Below, piece by piece: positions 11,819 through 22,335 of a stretch of 64,000 nt of DNA. This DNA is from Golubevia sp. BC0850 (taxonomy: Eukaryota > Basidiomycota > Exobasidiomycetes > Golubeviales > Golubeviaceae), in NCBI GenBank assembly GCA_012976225.1, contig JAAVVG010000018.1, positions 186,001-250,000 of the forward strand, read 5' to 3'. The notes beneath the pieces are model-generated. The model ran no database searches. It saw nothing but the letters and a program-made list of their open reading frames with translations, and was not told the origin of the DNA. The stretch's first letter is position 1. Each line of letters starts with the position of its first letter. A program made the translations under genes and the position numbers.

Positions 11819-12937
11819 GCGATTTGGAAGAGGGCCCAGCTTCTCAGACGAGCACCTTGTGACGCTCAGATTATTGCGAATGGAAGATTCGAAATAGGAA
11901 TAGATGGAAGTTGTCACCTTCCACAAGAAGAAGCGAAAGTCACAGACCGACGGTCTGGAGAGGAGTGATCGCGGCTACGTTTGATTAGCTCTGTTTGGAA
12001 GCGAAGATGAAACAGATTCGGAAACGAAGGTTTGTTTGGGTGTTGGCTAATTGGGTTTGACTTTCGGCAAGGACCTTGAACCAAATAAGAACCAGAAGAT
12101 AAGAAAAGCGGAGTTTTCGCCTTCACTTTGACGCATAGAAGACCGAGCAAACATGAAAGAAAATTCGATCCATCCTCCACCAAGTCCAAGTCACAAGCTC
12201 GAATCGAGATCTTCTCCTCTGGTTAAAGTCGACAGATGGAATCGATCTAAATTCTCATTTGAGAAAGTTAAGCCATCTAGTGCAGTTGGAAAGCCTTCGC
12301 TCGGTCGCTTCTGCCTTCTCTGCCTCTCGCCACTCACTTTGAAAGGAACTTGAAGCAGAATCTTCGTTTCGTTCTCCGTAACAGAGCCGCGGATGTTAGC
12401 TCAAAGACCCATCGAGGTTTGGGACCATGGCATTTGAGGAAAGACAGAGGAAGTAGAGCCAGAAAGAAAGTGCTGAAAGGCTCTGCGGAGAGCGGGTCAA
12501 TCGTTTCTTGAATAGGAGCTTGAGGATCTCGAATCCTTCCTGAATCTCTGATAGGACTGCGTAAGTTTAAACCGGCCTAATTGAACGGAGGCTGAAGACT
12601 GTTGACGGCTGTTGCCAACGGGTAGTCTCAGAGCATCTATACGTTGTTGAATCTCGAGAACCACGGTGAACTCACTGCTTATGCAGAAGTCTCAGGCGAA
12701 ATCTTAACCCAGATCATACCAATACTCTAACATGATCAGAGAGGACAAATTAGATGGAACGTGAGTGGATTCCTTGCTCCCCTTTTCTTTTTGAGTGGGG
12801 CGGTGGCAAAAGTCGATGGGTACCCATTTTGCTTCTTTCAAGCTCCATCGCTTCATCTCTTCTTCCGATCAATCAGGCTCAATTTGCTTCTCATCGCAAC
12901 TGCTTATTGCTTTGACTCATAATTAATAGTTGGTACA

Positions 12938-12987
12938 TAGCTTACAAGTGGTAATCTAATCTGATTTCAGAATCCGAGGTTCGAATC
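12938..12987 (+). pseudogene. tRNA-like relic or SINE-head-like sequence
   Basis: TAGCTTACAAGTGG resembles a Pol III A box and GGTTCGAATC matches the core of a B box, spaced about as in a tRNA. The T stem pairs poorly and no acceptor stem forms, so this is not a working tRNA. It may be a decayed tRNA or the head of a tRNA-derived SINE, or chance. Confidence 0.25.
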
Positions 12988-13360
12988 GTTAGGGACACGA
13001 AGTGAATGGGAGACGTCTCAAGCTGGCGAAAGAATCCTGCCCAAGAAGGAATTGTTCTCTTCATCCCAGCTTGACTTCGATCTCAGTTCATTGACTCCTT
13101 TCTGCGCGTGCTTTGAAACTTGCTCTGTCGCTCTACTCCTGGGTCGAACGTGCCACAGCGGATCAAAACGTCATTCTAGGTGTGAAACAAAGAGATGCCC
13201 AGCAGAATTTTAAAACTGATGTTCTCTCCACAAGGCCATCGAGCTTAAAATGTCTGCTGTGAAGGATGGGATATGGGAGCGCCTTGTATCCTGAAGTTCA
13301 AACTTACTGGACCAACCATCGAGGGAGTTGAGCTCCCAAGGTGATAGAGGTTTTTTTTAT

Positions 13361-13423
13361 ATCGAAGCAATTGCATTCCCGAGACTAAAAAGTAAAGTAT
13401 CAAAGTTACAGGAAAACAACCAT
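13361..13423 (+). repeat. Short dispersed repeat, copy 1
   Basis: Begins ATCGAAGCAATTGCATTCCC and continues to ACAACCAT. It shares most of about 60 positions with the copy starting at 13550 in the same orientation, and about 42 positions with an inverted copy ending at 14056. The family is not recognised. Confidence 0.7.
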
Positions 13424-13549
13424 TGCAAAATTGAATATGAATGTGAATATGGTTATGAATATGAATTGTGTTTTGGACATTTTGCATTTTGGAGTTGTAG
13501 GATAGAAATTGAAGGAGATAAGTGAGGTGAAGAAAAGCTTTTTGCTTTG

Positions 13550-13612
13550 TTGAAGCAATTGCATTCCCAAGGCTCAAAATAAAGTACCAGACTTACAGGA
13601 GAACAACCATAC
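13550..13612 (+). repeat. Short dispersed repeat, copy 2
   Basis: Direct copy of the repeat beginning at 13361 (shared GAAGCAATTGCATTCCC, then TACAGGA and ACAACCAT), with scattered differences. It lies about 230 bases upstream of the tRNA-Arg gene. Confidence 0.7.
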
Positions 13613-13839
13613 CTGATTAGCGATTTTTGGGATTTGTTTTTTCACGTCTTTCACGCGATTGAGCTCCCCTTTCCGGCTCATTTTTGGTGTTCTTTTTATT
13701 TATCTTTGTTTTTAATTGAGCATGGGATGATGGAATGCTTTTTACACACGCGACACCTGATCCGAAGAGCAAAGTGAAGTTTAAATCTGATATTTTTTCC
13801 ACAAAGTATAGGATATCAAAATTCTGACCTGTACACATC

Positions 13840-13945
13840 GGCCTGCTGGCCCAATGGCAAGGCGTTCGACTACGAGTACGCATCGTTCTTTGGAACGTGG
13901 ATTCATTACATCGAGAGATTGCAGGTTCGAGCCCTGCGTAGGTCA
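13840..13945 (+). tRNA. tRNA-Arg (anticodon ACG), with a 34-nt intron
   Basis: The cloverleaf folds by hand. Acceptor stem GGCCTGC (13840-13846) pairs with GTAGGTC (13938-13944), discriminator A at 13945. The D stem GCC/GGC encloses a GG-containing loop. The anticodon stem TTCGA pairs with TCGAG, loop C-T-ACG-A-A. The T stem GCAGG/CCTGC encloses TTCGAGC. An intron (13876-13909) sits between positions 37 and 38, the canonical place for nuclear tRNA introns. Anticodon ACG reads CGU, and after A-to-I editing also CGC and CGA. A T-run just downstream is a Pol III terminator. CCA is not encoded, as expected for a eukaryote. Confidence 0.88.
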
Positions 13946-13946
13946 T

Positions 13947-13954
13947 CTTTTTGC
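13947..13954 (+). terminator. Pol III T-run terminator of tRNA-Arg
   Basis: TCTTTTTG begins right after the discriminator base of the tRNA-Arg gene; a run of Ts on the non-template strand ends Pol III transcription. Confidence 0.6.
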
Positions 13955-14014
13955 TTTTTCCGGGTTTTCAGAATCCCGACTCCTCCTTTTGGCTCTTGAT
14001 GCTTGATTCCATAG

Positions 14015-14056
14015 TGATACTTTATTTTTGAGTCTCGGGAATGCAATTGCTTCGAT
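14015..14056 (-). repeat. Short dispersed repeat, copy 3 (inverted)
   Basis: Reverse complement of the start of the 13361 copy (GGGAATGCAATTGCTTCGAT at its right end). Together they form about 42-bp imperfect inverted ends around 13361-14056, which enclose copy 2 and the tRNA-Arg gene. No target-site duplication is obvious. Confidence 0.65.
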
Positions 14057-15279
14057 AAGAAAAGAAAATCCACAATGTACTCCAGTCCTTCCTTTTCTTT
14101 CAACGACACAGATTTCTCCTCGAAAGGAGCGGGACGCCACTTGATCGCGAAGCTGAAGAGCTGAATCCGATGAGTTCTAGGTTGGAATCTGAAAGGCTCT
14201 CGGAAAGTTCACATGCGCGATCCAGAGGAGGAGAGGACCTTAAATCTGAGAAAGCTTACCAGTACAGAGATCTCGTTCGGTGATCTTTCTTCCCATCAAC
14301 CGCATCTTGGAGACTTTCAGCCTTGCACCTCTGGTGACAGTTTCAATCGTTCTGAGCCCACAAGTTTGATCCTTTGAAATGACTTGACTTATCTCTTTGC
14401 AGTGTTGTTCAGAGAAGAAATGGAGAAGATGGGAGATCTTACAGGTTCTAAACTCTCGGCTACCGATCTTTCTATAAAGTCCTTCTTTCTCCTTCTTTTG
14501 ATCCTCTTTCCAAAAGGTTGGGAAATAGTCAGCGTGTAGAAAACGATTCGAGATGAATGGGACGAGTAGACGAACAAGTCACGAAGTTTTGGAACGTTCT
14601 GGAAAGGAAGGATGTTCTCTCCTTTCACGATTTCGCAAGAGGCTCGCAGGGAAGTGCCCGGGAATCATTTCGCTGACCAGCGTTTTTGTCAAAGCGCAGC
14701 TGAACAACTTTTTCAGGGGATGCGGAAAGACGGTGTGAAGCAAGGGGGAGACACACTTTTTCACAAGCTTTCCCAAATTTTTCAAACTTTGAGAAAGCTC
14801 AGTATAAAACAGAGGAAAGGTCTTTATGCTTCTTCCTCTCTTCCCACTCACAACTATCTTCAAATTCAACAAAAATTAAAGAATCCTATTACGAGGCGAG
14901 TAGAAGACGATCAAAGGTGGTGGGAGTAGGCGAGTAGGGTGGCAATTGGTGGAGGGTGCACAGGATTTGGACTATAGACTTTCTTATCAGCTCTCCAGTG
15001 AGATATTCTAGGTTGAAGGAATCGAGGGCAGAGAGGCTAGGTAATAGTCTGGATTCTTTGGAATCATCCTTCCAAATCTCACGTCTATTGGAAAAGTTGT
15101 GAGATGATGAGAGGTGGATGAGAGATGGATTGCGCACGAGCCAGGCTTTTATTAGAGTTTGCTGAAATCTTCAAACGCTGATACCTCCCTCCTTTCCTCT
15201 CCACTCATTCCATCTCCCCATCCAATCCAATAGTCAAATCCAAATCATTACCAACTTCACCAATTCCATCAGCCCAATT
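14057..15279. other. Gene-free stretch upstream of the perilipin-like gene
   Basis: No protein gene is recognised. It contains a TATAAAA element near 14803 followed by a pyrimidine-rich leader-like sequence but no nearby start codon. This suggests a long or spliced 5' UTR for the gene starting at 15280. Confidence 0.4.
14803..14809 (+). promoter_or_regulatory. Candidate TATA box with leader-like downstream sequence
   Basis: TATAAAA is followed by TTCCTCTCTTCCCACTCACA and an A/C-rich stretch, much like the leader of the duplicated secreted-protein gene. The next convincing start codon is about 470 bases away at 15280, so a 5' UTR intron would be needed. Confidence 0.35.
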
Positions 15280-16601
15280 ATGTCAGCTGCCACCGCTTCT
15301 CCTTCCAATGGTTCTTCCACCACTCCATCCAAGCAAACCTACCAAAACTCTGCTGCTCTCCAAAAGGTTCTCAACGTTCCTTACATCTCTGAATCCATCA
15401 ACTATGCCGATTCAACTATCAAAGCTCATCCTCTCATTCAACAAGGTTACAACCTCGGTGAGAATGTTGTCAATTCATCTTTAAACTTGGCTCAACCTAT
15501 CACTAGTAGAATCGCTCCGCAACTAGCCCTTCTAGATCAATACGCTGTCAAGGGTCTTGACTACGCTGAATCAAAGTGGTCTTACCCTTTCACTGGTGAG
15601 TAATGCTGATACAATGGCCGAGAAGGAGAGCGAAGAGAAGGCATGGGAAGTTGGGAATGTCACAGTCTTATCAGCCCTAAGGCAAAGAGCGCAGCACAGC
15701 ACATGCAACTCAATTCTCAAACGGAGTACTATGCTATGTTGAACTCTATCGTGATTCAATTCTAACATGTTATTCATTCCGCCTCCCGACAGCCACCACA
15801 AACGACCTCTACGAAGCTGCCACCGCTCCAGCCAAGCAAGCTTCCGCTCTGCTAGCTACCTACCAACAAGCTGCCTCCAAGGCTTACAGTGAACGCGTTG
15901 TCACTCCAGCTCAAGGTGCTTACGATTCTGCTTCCAAGCAATTCGAGGATCTCAAGAGCCAGAACGCCTACCTCTCTCGTGCCGCCAAGGTCGTGGAGGA
16001 TCTTCAAGCTCAACTCGCAGCCACCGTTGAAGGAATCTCTGGAGGTACCAAGGAAGCTGGCGACTCTGCTTCCCGCAAGGCTCAAGGTTACTCTAACGCC
16101 ATCTTCGCTGAGGTGAGTGCATGAATAGACACTTTGGGAAAGGCAGAGGCGGTCATAGCAGAGAAGGCGTGAAAAATTCTCAAAGGGGAGGAGATAGCCG
16201 GGAACCGACAAGGTGGCTCGAGCACGACGACTCACGTGGAGGATCAGAAGTTAAGATTCTGATTTCTCAATCTACAAGGGATTCCAGACGCATAAATCCA
16301 CCTTCCCAACGACCGATTCTGACTCTCGTTCTTCTCCACCCTTCCTCTTAAGCTCGACCGTGTTCGTGGATTCGCTTCTCAACTCCCAGCCGAGTCTCAC
16401 AAGCGCGTCGAACCAATCTTGGCTACTTTCAACGACGCCTACGAGAACCTATCCAAGGAAGCTCGTGACTCATCAGTTCCACCAACCACTCGTTTCTTCA
16501 ACGTCTTGAAGTTCGTCCGTGAGAAATCTCTACCAGCTCTTCAAAAAGCCGTCTTACACCCAGAACAAAAGCAAGCTCCTTCAGTTAACGGAACTCAATA
16601 A
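15280..16601 (+). CDS. Perilipin-family lipid-droplet protein (Ldp1-like)
   Basis: Three exons: 15280-15595, 15793-16112, 16353-16601; 294 aa. The protein is mostly amphipathic helix, rich in Ala, Ser and Gln, with no signal peptide or membrane segment. Its pattern (VLNVPYISESINYADSTIKA, then LDQYAVKGLDYAESKWSYPF) is that of fungal perilipins such as Ldp1 of oleaginous red yeasts, which coat lipid droplets. Codon use is visibly biased to C-ending codons in exons 2 and 3, which fits strong expression. The Ala-rich middle could form the 11-mer helical repeats typical of droplet binding. Assignment rests on overall pattern, not catalytic residues; another helical coat protein cannot be excluded. 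Confidence 0.8.
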
Positions 16602-17344
16602 AATCTCAGCAAACAAACCACGATTGCTACTTTGGAGTCACTTCAAGTCTCCTTTAAATAGATAGATGTAAAAAAATGACTCCTCTCTCTCCCCTTCATA
16701 AACGAAAAAGCTTCTTTTCCAGTTCTCTGTTCCCAAGTCACGACTCAACAACCAAAAAAAGAATTCAAACTTCTTTCTTTCTCTTGTTCTTCTATTCCCA
16801 CAACTCTCTTTCTGTCTTTTCTTTTTCTTTTTCTTCCAATCCCTCCGCCCTTCTTTTCCTTTCCCAAATGTATCGTCACCCAAGTGTTTCTTCACAAAAC
16901 AATTCCTCTCAAATTCTTCTCACAATTCATACAAACAAACTCAATAGATTTTTCAACTTTGTTCCCCCAGCTTTCCTTCCCTAAAGCCTAAAGATTCCCA
17001 GAAAATGTCTTGTTACTATTTCTTTTCTGCATCTGGTTTCGTAAACAAATTTTCATACACAATGACTGTTTCCTCTCGATCAATTCAATTCCAAATTCTT
17101 TACTTTCGACGTTTGATGCTAGTCCAGTGTGAACAAAAGGGAAGAAGATGTCGACAAGGTCAAAACAAGAGGAGAAGTTGCGTCGCTCTACTTCTTGCCT
17201 TCTAAACTTTCATCCAAGATACAACTCCTTCATTTAGGACTTCGAAAATTGGTATACTTCCTAGGATAGCTCATCTCTTGCTGATCGAACGTTCTACTGA
17301 CAGACAATCATCTTTTCAACTCTCTATTCTTCATCCCCGCCAGC
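16602..17344. other. Gene-free stretch downstream of the perilipin-like gene
   Basis: Pyrimidine-rich 3' flank of the perilipin-like gene, with many CTTT and TTCTT runs. Reading frames here are low-complexity and I call no gene. Confidence 0.4.
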
Positions 17345-17976
17345 ATGGTCTCATCAATCAACGGCTCTCTACCATCCGAACTCGTTTTCTTCGCCCTTTA
17401 ATGGCTCGGTCCCAATCAAGTCTTCAGAGTCAGAGTTGTCTGTCACCAATGGAAAGCGATAATAGTCGAGAATAGATCCTTCTGGCAGGTCCTAGTTCTA
17501 GAGAGAGAAAATCTAGATCAGTCAGTCCTCGATCTTTTCGATGAAAGAAGCAGCTCGACACTGACCAGATTCTCTCTGGATATCGATGGTCTGAAGCGTC
17601 CCGATGTAGATCTAGAAGATGAAGAAGACTTGAGCTTCAATCAGCTCATTTCAACCATTCAGAACTCAGAAGTCGAAAGCAACCCTCCGATCTCTTTCTA
17701 TCCTCCTTTTCAGATCAGTTCTTTTCTCAGCTAGATGGGTTCATCAATCTCTTAGACCCTCGTTTCATCAAATCAACCACTGTGCATCTAATACCAAAGA
17801 GGTGGATCAAAGCGTCTGTCAACTCCCTAATCCATGTTCCGACCCAACGATATTTTCGAAAGCTCAAGACAATGTTTCTCAAGAAACACGAGTCATCAGT
17901 TTGCTCCCCTTCATCTGGAGAGAAAGCTCCTGATGAGCTCAAACTGGGAAGCAGAGAGACAAAGTGTTCATTGTAG
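17345..17976 (+). pseudogene. F-box protein gene, apparently broken
   Basis: From the ATG at 17345 the frame reads LPSELVFFAL, then a TAA codon at 17399-17401, then WLGPNQVFRVRVVCHQWKAI and RSFWQVL. Joined across the stop this is a good F-box (substrate-receptor motif of SCF ubiquitin ligases). The same frame runs on as acidic Leu-rich sequence (DLFDERSSSTLTRFSLDIDG). After the acceptor-like TATCCTCCTTTTCAG another frame reads QFFSQLDGFINLLDPRFIKS to a stop at 17974-17976, probably the rest of the same gene. No splice choice I could find removes the TAA without losing conserved residues. It is convergent with the phosphatase gene, 35 bases away. It may be a pseudogene, a sequencing error or a read-through gene. 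Confidence 0.5.
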
Positions 17977-18011
17977 AGTACAAAAAGTAAGGAAAAGAGC
18001 AGGCACCACTT

Positions 18012-21000
18012 CTAGCTTTTCAACCCCAACTTGCAGAACAAATAAGGTAAAAAGCTACTAGCAAACAACCCAATCATAGAATAAACCACCACTTTTGTCA
18101 AAACATCAGCGTCGAAATGTTTGACACCATCATCTTGACTCCAATTTGGATCTTTGCTTCTTTGCTCTTCTTCCTTTGAGAGCTTCTCTACAAGCTTCAT
18201 ACTCATTTGATGATCTGGAAACATGGTTGATGAATCCGGAGCAGTGAAAGGAATAGGAAGATTCCTTCCACCAGTCAATTGAGTTGCGAATTTGATTTTA
18301 TGAGAATGAGAATCTCTTAAAAGTTGAGAAGGTGAAGGACTTAGATTTCTTGGGATTGGAGAAGTAGGTCTTGAAGTTGGTGGAGAAAGGTTTTGAAGAA
18401 AAGATGGAGAGGATGGACGTGAAATGTTCAAGAATTCTGGTAAATTTGAAGAATTGTTGAAGTTGAAAGTTGGAGAAGTTGGATTTGAATCATTTGTAGA
18501 GAATCCATTTCCATTTCCATTTCCTGAACCTTCTCTTCTGTTTTCCGGTTCACCTAGTTCTTCTTCTTCTCCTGATCTAGTTTTCAAATCATTTAAATCT
18601 AATTCCAAAACACTTGGAACTGCATCTCTCATACCATGTAAATCCATCGGAATCTTTTCATACTTGATCGATTCAACATAATGCCTTCTAGGTAAAACCA
18701 AACCAAAAGTTGAAGAAGCGTATCTTAAGAGCTTTGGTAAAATCAATTTGCATAGAGTCTTCGTTACGATTCTGACCAAGAAGATGGCGATGATTCCCAG
18801 AACCATCATAGTAATCGATTTGAAGAGGTAGATCAAAGAATCCGGTAGGAAGCTTGTTGCTGAGGAAGAGGTGGAAGTGATCGATTCTAACAGAGGTTCG
18901 AAAATAGTTTGCTTGCTTGATTTGAAAATAGCTGAAGGCTGTTGAGAGTAGTTTAGAGGATGATCTTCGATTTCTATAAGACCCCATCTAATGTTTGACC
19001 ATCTACCAATTGCAATTCCCATCGAGACTGCAATGAAGGCGATCGCATCTTCGAAACATGGACAATCGTCTAATGGTTGAGGATGAACAGAAACCATTAG
19101 GAGACATAGAGGAATCGTAGTTAGAGGAACTGTAGAAAGAGGAAGTGCAAATGGGACAGCGAAGGGAGAGAGATCAGAAACCAATATTCTCAAGATTCGA
19201 CCTCTTCTCTTCTGAAAGGCCATGATAAAAGCCCATGAAAGTTTTCCTCAAATGAATGAAGGTTTCCTTCATCAACTCACCAATCAAACCTTCAACTCTA
19301 AAGAAGCCTTCAATCCAATCACTCATAACCCATTGAAAAGCAGTAACCCCAATACCAAGAAAGCAACCTGCCAAACAATCAACAATACTATGCATTCCAG
19401 CATAGGTTCTACCATAAACCACACTAAAGCTATAGAAAAGCAGAACCACTTCATAGAAATATGAGTGAAGTAACCAAGATCCCATCGAGAATCCTTCAGT
19501 TCCAAATCCTCCTCCTCCAAACGATCCAGACAAAACATCCGAAGAGAGATTCGAAGAGGAATTGAAAAGGAGAGAGGAAAGTGATGGAGCAGAAGAAGTA
19601 ATAGGGTTTGTATTGACATCTTGACCTTGACGAAAAGATAAAACCCAAAGCCAAACATAAAAAGCAATGGACACAGAATTAGTAGAATGCGTTGAAGGGA
19701 AGCCATACTCGAGGTGGTGGTTTCCTATCGTCATTCTGGTGACTGGAGGTGAGTATGGTCTAGGAACGCATAATAAATCCTGTTGAGTAAGATGGACCAA
19801 GCAAGAAAAGAAGGTCGGAGGTCAGAAAGGGACATTCTTCCTTCCCGAACTTTCGGAAGGATCAGACCCTATGCACAACTGAAGAGTCAACCCTTGCAAG
19901 CAAATTCTGAGGAAAGGAGAAGGGCTCACCTTGATAGCAGAACTTCCATAAACTCCAAAAGCTAAAATGTTGACTAAGCCTCTACCTATGAAAGCATTTC
20001 CTAACCAAAAGGCCATCGGAAGGAAGATTAAGAAAAAGGAATGAGTTCCTAGAAGAGAGGTGTAGATGAAGTATTTGTCTAGAAAGGGGGAACGGAGTTT
20101 TCGCTTGGGTAGATGAAGACAAAAAGGGGTTCGAAGAGGGAGAAAAAGATAGAAGAGATGAGAATTGAATTGGATCAATTTTTAGCGCCATAGTGAGTGG
20201 CTTAGAGAGGTGGGGAGATCGAAACCGAGAGAGAGAGAGGCCAATCGAAAACGAAAGAGGACCTCGTCTTTGACCTTCTAACTCTCGGATCTTGAAGGTT
20301 TGACAGTAGAAAGAGGCTTAGAGATCAATTCAGATTAAAAGGTCCTTTGGAAGATTCACTCTTCTGGAAGTGAGCCTTCGAGGGCCTTGACTTTTCTTTC
20401 TTATCTCTCGTGTGACATCTGAGAAGAGAGCTAACGCCCAACTCTGATTCCATTCCCATGAACAAATTTGAAGCTGATTAACACTACTCTGAAACCATGG
20501 AGGAACAGAAGAGCGGACATGGCTATTCTCTAACTCCCTCAAGCCCCTCACCCTTCTCCTCGACGATTTCAATCTCCCCACTACCAAAAGACTCACCTGT
20601 TGCCAAGCCAGAAATTCAGATTCCCTCTTCAAACTTCTGATCATGATTCTCCTGATTTTAGCAACCCATGGAGGTAAATAAGCGTCATAAATCCTTTGAT
20701 CCAAAGTGCCAACGTCAGTTGAAGGCTCAATCACCTCCTTGCCTTTTCCTTTGTCTTGATTCGTCTCATTTGATTCCTTTTTGGTAGTTGAGATTGAAAT
20801 TGGCTTTCTTTGCTTTAGGTTTCGTAGCTGAGAATGTAGAGGTTGAAGATTGGATTGGAAAGCAGGTGAAGATGGACGTGAGATTGAGATCGGGTCATCA
20901 TTGGTTTCTGTTTCTGAGTAATTGTAGGAACCGATTGAAGAATTGGAGATATCCCTTGAAGGATGAGAGAATCGAGAGGATTGATTAGAGGAATTTCGAT

Positions 21001-21061
21001 TGGATTCAATCTCTTCGGCTTGAAGGGAATTTGAATCAATTGGAAACGTTGAGGAACTCAT
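18012..21061 (-). CDS. Sphingoid long-chain base phosphate phosphatase (PAP2 family, Lcb3-like)
   Basis: Four exons: 21061-20597, 20103-19930, 19779-19281, 19201-18012; 775 aa. Lcb3-type enzymes in the ER remove phosphate from dihydrosphingosine/phytosphingosine 1-phosphate, feeding bases back to ceramide synthesis. The PAP2 triad is present: KDLLCVPRP (start of exon 3), PSTH (residues 241-244, Thr where many families have Gly) and GRTYAGMHSIVD (336-347), with several hydrophobic segments around them. HPQPLDDCPCFEDAIAF is typical of fungal homologues. The first 130 residues and a long Ser/Pro/Asn-rich region before the final membrane segment look cytosolic and disordered. The exon 3/4 acceptor is the least certain junction; 19202 is the choice that keeps frame. 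A ceramide synthase gene lies 1.3 kb away. Confidence 0.9.
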
Positions 21062-21328
21062 ATGGTGGGATGGGAAGATCTATTTTCTCATTCAATGTTT
21101 GAGAATGAGAATGAATAAGAAGAAGAAGTGTCAAAGACGCAAGGTGGTGGGTGTTCCCAAGAGGAGAAGGAGAACCGAGAACCTCTGGTATAATGCTTCT
21201 CTTATGCTTCTCTTACTCTCCTATCCACATCGCTATCTTGCCTTGCTCAACCAATTCTTCAACCTTCAATTCTGATAAATCTCGATTTGAATCTCACAGT
21301 AGACCACAAATTTAAGTCTCTCTAGGTG
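21062..21328. promoter_or_regulatory. Shared promoter region of two divergent genes
   Basis: About 270 bases separate the start codons of the phosphatase gene (minus) and the unknown gene at 21329 (plus), so both promoters must lie here. No TATA box or known site is recognised. Confidence 0.4.
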
Positions 21329-21744
21329 ATGGGAAAATCCAAATCATCAAAGAAGTCTCGATCTTCAAATTCCAATTGCAATTCCCCCAACGAATTAGAT
21401 TTCAAGCAACAGCAGAAGTTGTACCATCAGAATCATCAACAGCCGAGTTATCGTAGTCAAAGTGGTAGGCAGACTAAATCAGAGGAGAAAAGTAGTTGGA
21501 CTAATACTTTGATCAATAGACAAATTCGTGAGTATCAGTATGGCTGTTGCGCACGAGGGAAAGAGAAGGTAGAAGGTGGAAAGCAGCTGGCGAGACAAGG
21601 GAGAAGCTCCTATCCTTGTTTTCACTCTCGAAGTGAATCTTAGTCATTCGCAGATGTCTGTTATCTGTCTAGGAAGGAATTACAGAAAGTAGAGAGAAGC
21701 CAAGGGGCATTCAAGTTTATCATGCTCGAGGAGCAGGAGAGAAG
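21329..21744 (+). CDS. Unknown protein, at least two exons (3' end unresolved)
   Basis: The ATG at 21329 opens a basic, Ser/Lys/Gln-rich segment (MGKSKSSKKSRSSNSN). A GTGAGT donor after 21527 and acceptor at 21653 join in frame to a second exon reading HVCYLSRKELQKVERSQGAF, then MLEEQERR up to a GTAGGA-type donor at 21745. The splice-linked, non-repetitive exon supports a real gene. Further exons probably lie between 21745 and 22330: one candidate reads SPGPFDQLSRPQSKGVSM, another frame TLFVVTDGDGEVLIRISF, but I could not fix their junctions. I do not recognise the family; charged helical content suggests a nuclear or scaffolding protein, which is only a guess. Confidence 0.4.
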
Positions 21745-22335
21745 GTAGGAAGATCCCTTACAGAGGAGTTGAGCCAAGTTCTGGCCTGCTAAAGATCTGA
21801 TGAATTGAGAGGTTGGAAGATATGATGAGCTTCAGTGGAGAGAGCTTTGAGGCTCTTCCCATTGTTCTGTTTCTACCTTCCCGGCTAGCTAGCAAGACCT
21901 GTCTTTCCTGTCACCCACAGTCTCTCTCGCCTGGCCCTTTCGATCAACTTTCTCGGCCTCAGTCTAAGGGAGTCAGTATGCTGTTACATCGCAACTTGTT
22001 CTTTGCTCAAGTCGAAATCAGTTTAAGAAGAAAACACTCAAGCTCGAACTTCTTGGGAGCTTCTCATAGTACCAGACGCTCTTCGTGGTCACAGATGGAG
22101 ACGGGGAGGTTTTGATTCGTATCAGCTTCATCTACAATCTAGGAGAAGCTGTTGGATCTTGGGCAAGTGACTCTCCAAAAAGGGAAGAAGGGTTTGCAAT
22201 TTAAGCTTCCTTCTAACAAAAGGAAAGATTCCGCACTCGAATAGATGACAGCTGAGAGAGACTTCCAAAGAAGACTTTTTGTTTTGTCTATTGAAGAATT
22301 CATCTGAGATCATCTAGACGAACATAAGGGGAGGG

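Larger units (their letters stand above)
11819..13839. other. Two-kilobase stretch without a protein gene
   Basis: No reading frame here shows recognisable domains or convincing splice-linked coding. It holds a tRNA-like relic (A-box and B-box type strings near 12938-12987) and two copies of a roughly 60-base repeat (from 13361 and 13550). It ends at the tRNA-Arg gene. Confidence 0.45.
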
